Shown here: in pieces, positions 32,843-40,946 of the stretch
How the letters are laid out: each line of letters opens with the position of its first letter
Position numbering within the stretch: the first letter of the stretch is position 1
From: Litorimonas sp964511495
GTDB taxonomy: Bacteria > Pseudomonadota > Alphaproteobacteria > Caulobacterales > Maricaulaceae
Assembly (NCBI GenBank): GCA_964511495.1
Contig: CAZEFT010000013.1
Location: forward strand, 21,951-85,950
Length of the DNA stretch: 64,000 nucleotides
Reading direction: 5' to 3'
The notes under the pieces: generated by a model
Databases searched by the model: none
What the model was told of the DNA's origin: nothing
Seen by the model: the letters and a program-made list of their open reading frames with translations, nothing else
Position numbers and translations under genes: made by a program

Positions 32843-34852
32843 ATGCAGAGACTACTTTCCATCTCTTTTATTGCCTTGTCCGTCAGCCTGACCTCATGCG
32901 GCGAGTCAAACACATCTGACCCAACAAACAATGCCGTGACGGCCGCCCTCTCCGTTAATGCAGGTGCGGATATAACCTCTTCGGAAAGAGATATTATTCA
33001 ACTCAGCGCGAGTGCCTCCTCATCGGCAAGTGTAGAATGGACGCAAATTAGCGGGCCTGTCGTCACATTTGATAATCCGTCCGTCTTAAACGCCCGCTTT
33101 CGCGCGCCCAGCGTGCGTCAAACAGAAACGATTATTCTGCGTTTATCTGTGTCCGACACTACCGGCGGCACAGCAACGGATGATATAAATATTACAGTAG
33201 AAAATTCATCCAACGGGCCTGATGGACCTTCCCCCCAAGGCATTCCTAATGATGGCGACAATCGTCGCGACCGCGCGCGCGATAATCGTGACAATCGCCG
33301 TATGCTGGATAATCGGGAAGTCAGAACTTATGACGGCACGAATAATAATACAGCCAATTCAAATTGGGGGGCTTCATTCATTCATTTACAAAGGCTTGCC
33401 CCGTCCGCCTATGCAGACGGCGTGTCGTCTTTGGCTGGCCCCAATAGACCGAGTGCTCGCCTTGTCTCCAATGCGATAGTCAATCAGGATGAAGGCCTGT
33501 CCACTCCGAATACAAAATCTGGCTCTGATTTCGTTTGGCAATGGGGTCAATTCATTGACCATGATTTAGACTTAACTGATGGCGCGGAAGAAGCGGCGCA
33601 TATTTCAGTTCCCAGCGGAGACATTCATTTCGACCCCACAGGAACGGGCGGCGCAATCATTCCGTTTAGCCGTGCACTTTTTGATCCGGATACAGGTCTG
33701 ACGACTGACAACCCCAGAGAACAAGACAATGAAATCACCAGCTGGATTGACGGCTCGATGGTTTATGGCTCAAGCGAAGATCGCAATACGGCTTTACGTG
33801 TAGGCGAGGACAGTCCCTTTCTGAAAACGAGTGCCGGAAACTTGTTGCCATTTAATGAGAACTCTTTGACAAATGCGAACGGTTTCATCAGTGACCCGAC
33901 GCAATTATTCTTGGCTGGCGATATTCGAGCGAATGAACAATTGGGTCTTGCGACTATGCATACCCTCTTTGTGAGAGAGCATAACCGTATAGCCGCGCAA
34001 CTCAGCAATGAATTTCCAAATAATACAGCAGATGAAGTATTTGAGGCCACCCGGCGGCTGGTTGTCGCTAAAATTCAGAAAATTACTTATGACGAGTGGC
34101 TACCCGTTTTGATTGGCGAAAATGCTATACCGGACTATACGGGATATAATGACGCGCTTAATCCCAGTGTTTTCAATGAATTTAGTGCAGCAGCCTTCCG
34201 TTTGGGTCACTCAATGGTCAATGAAAACCTCCTCCGGCTAGACGCTGAAGGTGATGCAATTGCCGAAGGATCCGTCAATTTGGCAGCAGCCTTCTTCACT
34301 GCCCCTCAAATATTAACGGAAGAAGACTCTATCGATCCGATTTTAAGAGGATTAGCAGGCCAAGCCCATCAAAAGCTGGATGCAAAGATTGTGAATCCAC
34401 TTCGTAACTTTCTTTTTGGCGCTCCCGGAGATGGAGGTTTGGATTTAGCCTCATTGAATATCCAACGCGGACGCGATCATGGCCTGCCGGATTACAATAG
34501 CATGCGCGTGGCTATGGGGCTCGACGCTATCAATAGTTTTGATGAGATCTCATCAGACGCATCCGTCGTAACGGCTCTTTCAAGTACCTATAATACGGTC
34601 AATGATATTGATTTGTGGGTGGGAGGCCTGTCCGAAGACGCTATCGGCGACTCTCAACTCGGACCGCTATTTCAAGCCATTATTGTAAAGCAATTCTCCG
34701 ATATTCGGGACGGCGACAGATTTTGGTATGAAAACGATTTAAATGAGCAGGAACGAGACCGTATTCGCAATACAACACTGTCTCGCGTCATTCGTGACAA
34801 CACATCAATCGGCGACGAGTTACAGGATAATGTTTTTCTGACCTCTAACTAA
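32843..34852 (+). CDS. Animal-type heme peroxidase lipoprotein with N-terminal Ig/PKD-like domain
   Basis: Member of the peroxidase-cyclooxygenase superfamily, 669 residues. The N-terminus is a lipoprotein signal (ISFIALSVSLTSC). Residues about 33-120 form a PKD/Ig-like beta domain (VNAGADITSSERDIIQLSAS, with WTQISGP). A short Asp/Arg/Asn-rich linker follows. The peroxidase domain runs from about 155: distal His240 in QFIDHDLDL, MHTLFVREHNRIA, proximal His456 in FRLGHSMVNENLL, and LNIQRGRDHGLPDYN. These residues are complete, so it should bind heme and oxidise substrates with peroxide outside the cytoplasm. A terminator follows. Confidence 0.93.
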   Translation: MQRLLSISFIALSVSLTSCGESNTSDPTNNAVTAALSVNAGADITSSERDIIQLSASASSSASVEWTQISGPVVTFDNPSVLNARFRAPSVRQTETIILRLSVSDTTGGTATDDINITVENSSNGPDGPSPQGIPNDGDNRRDRARDNRDNRRMLDNREVRTYDGTNNNTANSNWGASFIHLQRLAPSAYADGVSSLAGPNRPSARLVSNAIVNQDEGLSTPNTKSGSDFVWQWGQFIDHDLDLTDGAEEAAHISVPSGDIHFDPTGTGGAIIPFSRALFDPDTGLTTDNPREQDNEITSWIDGSMVYGSSEDRNTALRVGEDSPFLKTSAGNLLPFNENSLTNANGFISDPTQLFLAGDIRANEQLGLATMHTLFVREHNRIAAQLSNEFPNNTADEVFEATRRLVVAKIQKITYDEWLPVLIGENAIPDYTGYNDALNPSVFNEFSAAAFRLGHSMVNENLLRLDAEGDAIAEGSVNLAAAFFTAPQILTEEDSIDPILRGLAGQAHQKLDAKIVNPLRNFLFGAPGDGGLDLASLNIQRGRDHGLPDYNSMRVAMGLDAINSFDEISSDASVVTALSSTYNTVNDIDLWVGGLSEDAIGDSQLGPLFQAIIVKQFSDIRDGDRFWYENDLNEQERDRIRNTTLSRVIRDNTSIGDELQDNVFLTSN

Positions 34853-34857
34853 AACAA

Positions 34858-34887
34858 AACCCGGCGACAGGAGGCTGTCGCCGGGTT
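34858..34887. terminator. Bidirectional terminator between peroxidase and panD
   Basis: AACCCGGCGACAG (34858-34870), loop GAGG, CTGTCGCCGGGTT (34875-34887): a perfect 13-bp stem between convergent genes, though T-runs on either side are short. Confidence 0.85.
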
Positions 34888-34911
34888 AAATCCAAGGCGT
34901 TTGATACTGCC

Positions 34912-35274
34912 CTAATGAACTGGTGGAACCACCACATCATTATTTTCATCTAATAAGACGACATTAGGGGCGTAGTTGCGCGCTTTCTCTGCTTCCATTT
35001 GGCAATAGGTAATAATGATAATTTTATCGCCTAATTGCACACGACGAGCGGCAGCTCCGTTAAGTCCAAAAGTTTTTGAACCGCGTGGGGCAGTAATTGC
35101 ATAAGTCGTAAATCGCTCACCATTGGTGATATTCAAAATATCAACCTGTTCATTTGGTAAAATCCCGGCACGATCCAATAAGTCTTGGTCGATAGAAATC
35201 GACCCTTCATAATGTAAATCGGCTTGTGTCACCGTCGCGCGGTGAATTTTACCTTTCATCAGGGTTAAAAGCAT
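34912..35274 (-). CDS. panD: Aspartate 1-decarboxylase
   Basis: Makes beta-alanine from L-aspartate for pantothenate/CoA synthesis, in the cytoplasm. The frame opens at 35340, but the ATG at 35274 has GGAGGG seven bases upstream. With that start the self-cleavage site falls at Gly24-Ser25 (LHYEGSISID), the position known for the E. coli enzyme, where Ser25 becomes the pyruvoyl cofactor. The catalytic-site segments ITNGERFTTY and FGLNGAAARRVQLGDKIIII are intact; 120 residues is normal. The neighbour on the far side is an asparaginase-like gene, divergent. Confidence 0.95.
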   Translation of the reverse strand: MLLTLMKGKIHRATVTQADLHYEGSISIDQDLLDRAGILPNEQVDILNITNGERFTTYAITAPRGSKTFGLNGAAARRVQLGDKIIIITYCQMEAEKARNYAPNVVLLDENNDVVVPPVH

Positions 35275-35456
35275 TCTGCCCTCCAATTCGTTACAAGCTC
35301 TATATAGGGATGGCGGAGCCATGACAAAAGGTGAACCCATAAAAATGCAACTCTATCATGCCCGACGTTTAGTTCCCGTTCATATTCGGCCTTTTTAGAG
35401 CCTTCAAAGTCGGATTGAACTTGGCGAAGCCGCTCTTTTCTCTTATGCGGCGAGGT

Positions 35457-35951
35457 ATGAAGGATGATGTTGCCATATTAATCACCGGTGGGACGCTCGA
35501 CAAAGTCCATGATATGCTCACAGAGAGTTTGGTCTTTGGTGGCGGTGGAAAAACACGCGTGCAAAACATTCTGAAAAACGGGCGCTGTGACCATCCTCGT
35601 CTACATGTTCTAATGCAAATCGACAGTCTCGATATGACGGATGAACACCGTGAGAACATTCTCAAGGCCGTCAACGCTACACCGGAGAACCAAATCGTTA
35701 TCACTCACGGCACAGGAACAATGGAATTAACCGCGAAACATCTCGACGGGAACATCGGTGATAAGACGGTTGTTTTGACAGGTGCTATGCGACCGCAAGC
35801 TTTGGGTAAATCAGATGCCAGTTTCAATTTTGGCGGGGCGCTGATTGCGGCGCAAACACTGCCTTCGGGTGTTTATGCTGTCATGAATGGTCGCGTGATT
35901 GGGGCACAGGACGTGCACAAAAATACAGCCAATGGACGATTTGACTCTTAA
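35457..35951 (+). CDS. Asparaginase-like N-terminal domain protein (single domain)
   Basis: About 164 residues corresponding only to the N-terminal half of type I/II L-asparaginases. Two threonine motifs are visible: ITGGTLDK near residue 9 and HGTGTMELTAKHL near residue 80, with VVLTGAMRP following. The C-terminal domain that normally completes the enzyme is absent, and the stop codon comes after NGRFDS. I chose ATG 35457 (MKDDVAIL); a TTG at 35415 and an ATG at 35445 are alternatives. It overlaps the convergent regulator gene by four bases. Stand-alone forms of this domain occur in proteobacteria, so it need not be a pseudogene. Activity uncertain. Confidence 0.75.
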   Translation: MKDDVAILITGGTLDKVHDMLTESLVFGGGGKTRVQNILKNGRCDHPRLHVLMQIDSLDMTDEHRENILKAVNATPENQIVITHGTGTMELTAKHLDGNIGDKTVVLTGAMRPQALGKSDASFNFGGALIAAQTLPSGVYAVMNGRVIGAQDVHKNTANGRFDS

Positions 35952-36718
35952 ACCAATTTTTCGAAATAGTATTTTGTCGCTTCATCTGCGGCAAAGAATA
36001 ACTCGACTCGCCTTTCACTGAGCGTGACGTCTTGAACCGTACTAAATTCGGCCATCATAGATAAAAACGTCAATATGTGATCTCCCGCCTTAATTTTCGT
36101 GGTCAAGATAGGACCATAGTCTGAAAAAGAAGCAATATCGGCCTGTTTCAGGCGCGGATGGGCGGCCAATTTTCGATAGCTTTCCTGTAGGGGAACATCA
36201 GGACCCAATCGCGCCAGTTCATTTTGTAGACGCAACAATGTCCATGTCGCCACGACCGACCAGTTTAATATCACCGGATTATCCGGGTCATCATTAAGCA
36301 AGCTGTCAATCAAACATGGCTTATCGCCCATGGGTAAAATGCCCATCAAATGCTGCGCAGCCCCATTGCCCCCAACAATATTCCAATCAGCATCAATCAC
36401 GACACCCGGCAGGGGCATATGATTATCTAAAATGGTCATCATTGCCTGCATGGCCGGAGCTAAAGCCACATCATCCATATTGAGTACCGGATATTCAGGG
36501 GCAAATCCGGCCGCCAATAAGGCGTCATTAATTGCGGTTCGCGGCATGTCCAAAACCCGGGCCAAAGTGAGGACGCTACCGCGACTGGGGCGAGAGCGCC
36601 CCGTTTCCAGAAAGCTAATATGTCGGCTCGACAGACCGCTTTCCGCACTGAGGGCCAGTTGAGAGAAGCGGCGCACTTGCCGCCATGATTTTATAAGATG
36701 TCCAAAATTCTGTCCCAT
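35948..36718 (-). CDS. XRE-family transcriptional regulator with MmyB-like ligand-binding domain
   Basis: 256 residues. The N-terminal helix-turn-helix (about residues 8-62: LIKSWRQVRRFSQLALSAES, then SSRHISFLETGRSRPSRGSV) is followed by a C-terminal domain (GVVIDADWNIVGGNGAAQHL and on) of the MmyB type, which in family members binds a small or fatty-acid-like ligand. The gene is divergent from a small membrane protein gene with about 100 bases between. A perfect 7-bp palindrome with a one-base centre in that gap is a candidate operator. It likely controls the membrane protein and/or itself; inference. Confidence 0.88.
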   Translation of the reverse strand: MGQNFGHLIKSWRQVRRFSQLALSAESGLSSRHISFLETGRSRPSRGSVLTLARVLDMPRTAINDALLAAGFAPEYPVLNMDDVALAPAMQAMMTILDNHMPLPGVVIDADWNIVGGNGAAQHLMGILPMGDKPCLIDSLLNDDPDNPVILNWSVVATWTLLRLQNELARLGPDVPLQESYRKLAAHPRLKQADIASFSDYGPILTTKIKAGDHILTFLSMMAEFSTVQDVTLSERRVELFFAADEATKYYFEKLV

Positions 36719-36752
36719 AACGCACTATAGACAGAGAAAAAATGAATTGCAC

Positions 36753-36767
36753 TTACCTGTCAGGTAA
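36753..36767. promoter_or_regulatory. Palindromic candidate operator of the XRE/MmyB-like regulator
   Basis: TTACCTGTCAGGTAA is a perfect inverted repeat (7 + 1 + 7) placed between the divergent regulator (starts 36718) and membrane protein (starts 36820). Such symmetry at a divergent regulator promoter is typical of an operator; binding is not shown. Confidence 0.6.
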
Positions 36768-36819
36768 TTGGTTTACAGCTTTTCAGTGTTTAAACCGCAT
36801 TGCAATCACGGAGATATAC

Positions 36820-37212
36820 ATGCCCTTATTTGAACTTTTACCCATTCTTTCACTCCCGCTCTTTTTGATCATCACAATCAGCGCCATGATTGGCGGCGCA
36901 GGGCAAGGCAAGCGGAATTGGATTATACCCGCAATACTCTTTATCAGCTTCTTGATTTTCTCACTCTATGTTGTGGCAACTGAAGGGCTTTTGGGCTTCT
37001 GGCCTAATCACACGCAGAACGGATGGGGCAATCAAGTCTGGTTTGACCTTCTCTTGGCCATTGGCATTGCTTGGGTGTTCATATTGCCGCGCGCCAAAGT
37101 GCAGAATATGCGCCTGCCCCTCTGGCTTATCTTTATCTGCTGTTCTGGATGTATTGGTGTTTTAGCCATGATCAGCCGCCTCTTCTGGTTGGAAAACAAG
37201 GCGTCTGAGTGA
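36820..37212 (+). CDS. Small integral membrane protein
   Basis: 130 residues with about four hydrophobic segments (LLPILSLPLFLIITISAMIGG, WIIPAILFISFLIFSLYVVA, WFDLLLAIGIAWVFIL, LWLIFICCSGCIGVLAMIS). The frame opens at 36742, but the ATG at 36820 has GGAG seven bases upstream and starts cleanly before the first span, and the palindrome would otherwise lie inside the coding sequence. Similar small proteins occur next to MmyB-like regulators in my memory, but I cannot name a function. Probably the regulator's target. Confidence 0.75.
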   Translation: MPLFELLPILSLPLFLIITISAMIGGAGQGKRNWIIPAILFISFLIFSLYVVATEGLLGFWPNHTQNGWGNQVWFDLLLAIGIAWVFILPRAKVQNMRLPLWLIFICCSGCIGVLAMISRLFWLENKASE

Positions 37213-37303
37213 AATGTTTAGAGAACCAGTCCCCTCTAACTGTTCTCAAAAACTGAAATATTCCCTCAATATTTATCGACAAACGGTAAGAATTAACGTA
37301 TTG

Positions 37304-37327
37304 AGTCCCAAACTATAAATTGGGACT
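37304..37327 (+). promoter_or_regulatory. Hairpin at the ribosome-binding site of the M16 peptidase gene
   Basis: AGTCCCAA (37304-37311) pairs perfectly with TTGGGACT (37320-37327) over an 8-base loop. The right arm contains GGGA, the only Shine-Dalgarno-like bases before the ATG at 37333, so folding would hide the ribosome site. Confidence 0.55.
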
Positions 37328-37332
37328 TTCTT

Positions 37333-40179
37333 ATGACACTATCCTTTAAAAATGCGGCTTTGCTTTTTGCACCACTCGCGCTCATTGCGTGTGATAACGT
37401 TTCAACTAGCAAGACATCGGGCTCTGATAGAGCTGACGCTTCGGCACTGCCGGTTTTAGAATTTGAAAAAATTACTTTGGATAATGGTTTGGACGTCACC
37501 TTCCATGTTGATCGCTCTGACCCTGTTGTCGCAATCAATTTGGCTGTGCATGTCGGCTCTGGTCGAGAAAAACCGGGTAAGACGGGCTTCGCTCATTTGT
37601 TTGAGCATTTGCTGTTCCTCGATTCTGAAAATCTCGGCTATGGCGGTCTTGATGAAATGAACACGCGGATTGGCGGTGAAGGCACGAATGGCTTCACGAC
37701 GACCGATATGACCCAATATTTCCAAGCCGTTCCCAAAGATGGTTTGGAAAAAATCATTTGGGCCGAAGCGGATAAGCTGGGCTGGTTCATCAATACCGTT
37801 AATCAAAACGTCATTGACCGAGAGAAACAGGTCGTAAAAAATGAGAAGCGGCAACGTGTCGACAATCAGCCATACGGGCATAACCTCTATGTCATCGGAA
37901 AAGCGATTTACCCCGTTGGACATCCCTATAATCACCAAGTCATTGGATCACTCGAAGATCTTGAGAATGCGACCTTGGAAGATACCAAAGAGTTTTTTGG
38001 CCAATGGTACCGTCCTGATAATGTCACCGTGACGATTGCAGGCGATTTCGATGTGGCCGAAGCCAAAGCTCTGGTCGAAAAATATTTTGGTGAAATTCCT
38101 GCGGGCGAGCCGACACCAGAAACAAAGGCTCAACCCGTCACATTATCCGAAACCAAGACATTTCTGCATGAGGATAATTTTGCAACCGTGCCGCAACTGA
38201 CTTTGGCATGGCCTGCCGTTCCTGAATATCACCCAGACTCTTATGCGCTGAATATTCTTGTCAACTACCTCACAGATGGCAAACGTGCACCGATGAATGA
38301 AGTTCTGGTTGACGAAGACAAACTCACCACGCGTGTCGATGCGTTTAATTATACCAAAGAATTAGCGGGTGAAGTGTATTTCTTCATCTCTCCAAAAGCT
38401 GGTGAAGATACAGATGATCTCATGCCAGCGATTTGGAAAAGCTTTGAGCGTTTTGAAGCGAACGGCATTCCCGAGGATGCTCTGGAACGCATTAAGACCG
38501 AAGCCGAAGTCAGCGTCTATGACGAGGTACAAAGTGCTTTAGGTAAAGCCATCGCTCTCGGCGAATATAATGTGTTTAAAGACAATCCTGGCTTTTTCAC
38601 CACAGATATTGAAAGACTCCGCGCTGTGACGCCGGCTGATGTGATGGATGTCTATAATCGTTACATTAAAGGCCAAAACTATGTCGCGACGAGTTTTGTG
38701 CCGAAAGGCGCTTTGGAGTTAGGTCTGGAAGGCGCACAAACCGCAAAGGTCGTTGAGGAAGTCGTGGTTCAGGGAGCAGAGAAAGATGTGCCTTACGATC
38801 CTGAAGCCCGGATTTTTGAGCCTACGCCGTCATCCTTTGACCGTATGAAAGAGCCGCCTTTTGGTGACAGCTATACTTTGCCTTCTCCAGACATTTGGCG
38901 AGCAAAAGGTGATAACGGCCTGACACTTGTCGGCATTCAATCGGATGAAGTGCCTCTCATTGAGTTTTCTTTGGATTTCGACGCCGGTAAAAATCGGACG
39001 ACCCTCGAAACGCCGGGCGTCGCTGCCATTACCGGTGATATGCTGACCAAAGGTGCCGGTGAATTGGATACGGCCGCCTTTGAAGAAGCCTTAGGAGCCA
39101 TCGGATCTTCGTTATCAGTCTCTACTGGTGACCAATTCACCACTATTCGCGGCAAAACTTTGGCCCGGAACCTGCCAAAAACGGTTGAACTTCTTCAAGC
39201 GATGATAAACGCGCCAAAATTTGACGTAGAAGAGTTTGAAACCTTGCAAGAAAGCTATGCACAGAACGCCGTGGCACAGCTCGCCAATCCAAACTTCATT
39301 GCCTCACGTGAGGCACGGAAATTATCTTATGCCGAAGCAACACCGCTTTCGATTGCGGGCTCCGGCACAGAAGCACAGGTCAGAGCGATAACACTGAACG
39401 ATGTCAAAGCGTTCCATGCCAAGCATTTTGACCTCGCAAATGCGACTTTGAACATTGCCGGTGATTTTGACCAAGACAAGGTGACAAAATTATTCGGATC
39501 ACTCCAAGACCCTGTTGAAACGTCTTTGCCGCCGAAAGCTTTGCCTAAATTGGCACCGGTGACAGATACTCAGATTTACTTCTATGATATTCCGGAATCC
39601 AAGCAATCCGTCATTCGCATGTCCCGTCCGGCTCTCCCGATTACGGATGAGAAGTTTGCCAAGCTTCAAGCGTTAAACTTCCCGCTTGGCGGCATTTACA
39701 CATCCAAGCTCAATACGACATTACGGGTGGATAAAGGCTATACCTATGGCATTCGTTCCTTCGCTTCGGGGAATGATGCACAGGGTCAGTTTGGTGTCAG
39801 CACATCCGTTCGGACAAATGCCACCAAAGAGAGTTTGGAATTGATTGATGATATCCTCGAAGCTCATGCCTCAGAGATGAGTGCAGAGGAATTGGCAGAG
39901 ACCAAAGATGCTCTCTTACGGGGTCAGGCGCTTAAAAATGAAACATTGGGTGACAAGCTTCGCCTCGTCCAAACCTTGTCACGAAACAACCTTCCTGATG
40001 ACAATCAGGCCGCAGGTATGGCTCGTGTCAAAGCGATGGAATTGGAAGATGCTCGCGCCTTGATGCAAAGCTATATCCGTCCGGATGCAATGCGTGTTGT
40101 GGTCGTTGGGGATGCCGCCTCACAAGCCGATCGGTTGAAAGACCTCGGTTATGGCGATCCTGTTATGTTAAATAAATAA
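37333..40179 (+). CDS. M16-family zinc metallopeptidase lipoprotein (two M16 units)
   Basis: Insulinase/pitrilysin-family protease of 948 residues, predicted to be lipid-anchored in the envelope (signal MTLSFKNAALLFAPLALIAC). The inverted zinc motif HLFEH is at residues 88-92, with the downstream acidic ligand region NEKRQRVDNQPYG. The first M16 unit and its partner cover about 45-480. The second, inactive-type unit covers about 520-940 (VPLIEFSLDFDAGKN, LRVDKGYTYGIRSFA). Fusion of both in one chain is common for bacterial family members that degrade peptides inside a closed chamber. Substrate unknown. Confidence 0.93.
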   Translation: MTLSFKNAALLFAPLALIACDNVSTSKTSGSDRADASALPVLEFEKITLDNGLDVTFHVDRSDPVVAINLAVHVGSGREKPGKTGFAHLFEHLLFLDSENLGYGGLDEMNTRIGGEGTNGFTTTDMTQYFQAVPKDGLEKIIWAEADKLGWFINTVNQNVIDREKQVVKNEKRQRVDNQPYGHNLYVIGKAIYPVGHPYNHQVIGSLEDLENATLEDTKEFFGQWYRPDNVTVTIAGDFDVAEAKALVEKYFGEIPAGEPTPETKAQPVTLSETKTFLHEDNFATVPQLTLAWPAVPEYHPDSYALNILVNYLTDGKRAPMNEVLVDEDKLTTRVDAFNYTKELAGEVYFFISPKAGEDTDDLMPAIWKSFERFEANGIPEDALERIKTEAEVSVYDEVQSALGKAIALGEYNVFKDNPGFFTTDIERLRAVTPADVMDVYNRYIKGQNYVATSFVPKGALELGLEGAQTAKVVEEVVVQGAEKDVPYDPEARIFEPTPSSFDRMKEPPFGDSYTLPSPDIWRAKGDNGLTLVGIQSDEVPLIEFSLDFDAGKNRTTLETPGVAAITGDMLTKGAGELDTAAFEEALGAIGSSLSVSTGDQFTTIRGKTLARNLPKTVELLQAMINAPKFDVEEFETLQESYAQNAVAQLANPNFIASREARKLSYAEATPLSIAGSGTEAQVRAITLNDVKAFHAKHFDLANATLNIAGDFDQDKVTKLFGSLQDPVETSLPPKALPKLAPVTDTQIYFYDIPESKQSVIRMSRPALPITDEKFAKLQALNFPLGGIYTSKLNTTLRVDKGYTYGIRSFASGNDAQGQFGVSTSVRTNATKESLELIDDILEAHASEMSAEELAETKDALLRGQALKNETLGDKLRLVQTLSRNNLPDDNQAAGMARVKAMELEDARALMQSYIRPDAMRVVVVGDAASQADRLKDLGYGDPVMLNK

Positions 40180-40221
40180 AAATTTGGGTGAGCGCTCAAA
40201 ACCGCGCCCACTCTAAAAATT

Positions 40222-40252
40222 AAAAAGCCTAAGCCTTGCGCTTAGGCTTTTT
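40222..40252. terminator. Bidirectional terminator
   Basis: AAAAAGCCTAAGC (40222-40234), loop CTTGC, GCTTAGGCTTTTT (40240-40252): a perfect 13-bp stem with A- and T-runs, serving the M16 gene and the convergent gene at 40278. Confidence 0.93.
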
Positions 40253-40277
40253 CATGTCTGAATAACTCAGTTTTACC

Positions 40278-40796
40278 CTAATTCATCCCCTTAGAATGAC
40301 ATTGGATAAAATAGGATCCCGTCTCGGATGCAGGTTCTGAACGCCCTAATTGCACCAGTTTGGCGGGCTCCCGCTTGACGATGATTTTGCTCTTCTTTTC
40401 AGCGGAGGAACGTAAACTCGCCTCTCTGTGAGCGACGGGTTCTTCTGTCAGGCAAGCACTGATTTTGGCTTCACATCTCTCAACATCCGCCCTTAAGCGG
40501 GTTTCAAATCCTTGGTGCGCCTGACAATCAAAAGACCCATAGGTCTTTTTCACATCCATTAAACAAGCAAGTTGATGAGAGGTTGGCCCCGAAATCAATG
40601 AAGCCGAACTACATTGCTCAGACAGAGGCACAATATCGGTTTCAGCCCGTTTATCAGATTTTATGGCTTCGGCATCCTGCGTGTCATTTAATTGTAGGAC
40701 AAACAAGGCAGCCAAAAGCCCGCCTATGATAAGGCCGGAAACGCCCATAATGAGCCCACGATCGTTATTTTTCGCCTTTTCAACTGTTTCTGTCAC
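40278..40796 (-). CDS. Unrecognised single-span protein
   Basis: 172 residues, GTG start with AGGAA about eight bases upstream. One N-terminal membrane span (LIMGVSGLIIGGLLAALFVLQL) precedes about 135 residues that would be periplasmic, with six cysteines (EQCSSAS, LACLMD, DCQAH, ERCEAK, ACLTEE, QCHSKG). The Cys spacing suggests a small disulfide-stabilised helical domain, and the tail is lysine-rich. I do not recognise the family. It shares a bidirectional terminator with the M16 gene. Confidence 0.6.
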   Translation of the reverse strand: MTETVEKAKNNDRGLIMGVSGLIIGGLLAALFVLQLNDTQDAEAIKSDKRAETDIVPLSEQCSSASLISGPTSHQLACLMDVKKTYGSFDCQAHQGFETRLRADVERCEAKISACLTEEPVAHREASLRSSAEKKSKIIVKREPAKLVQLGRSEPASETGSYFIQCHSKGMN

Positions 40797-40946
40797 AGCA
40801 TTTTCCTACTCTTTGGATTATTGGTCGTCACACCCAAAGAGAGGTTTAGCAAAAATGTATAAAAATTTGCTTACGCTGCCAGCTCGCTATTCAAGACTTT
40901 GGCCCGAAGTCAAATTTCTCTTGAACCCAAAAACCTACTTAGAAAC

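Noticed and set aside
35457..35951. Asparaginase-like gene as a simple pseudogene
   Set aside because: The open frame is intact, ends at a natural domain boundary, and no C-terminal remnant follows; the next gene overlaps its stop.
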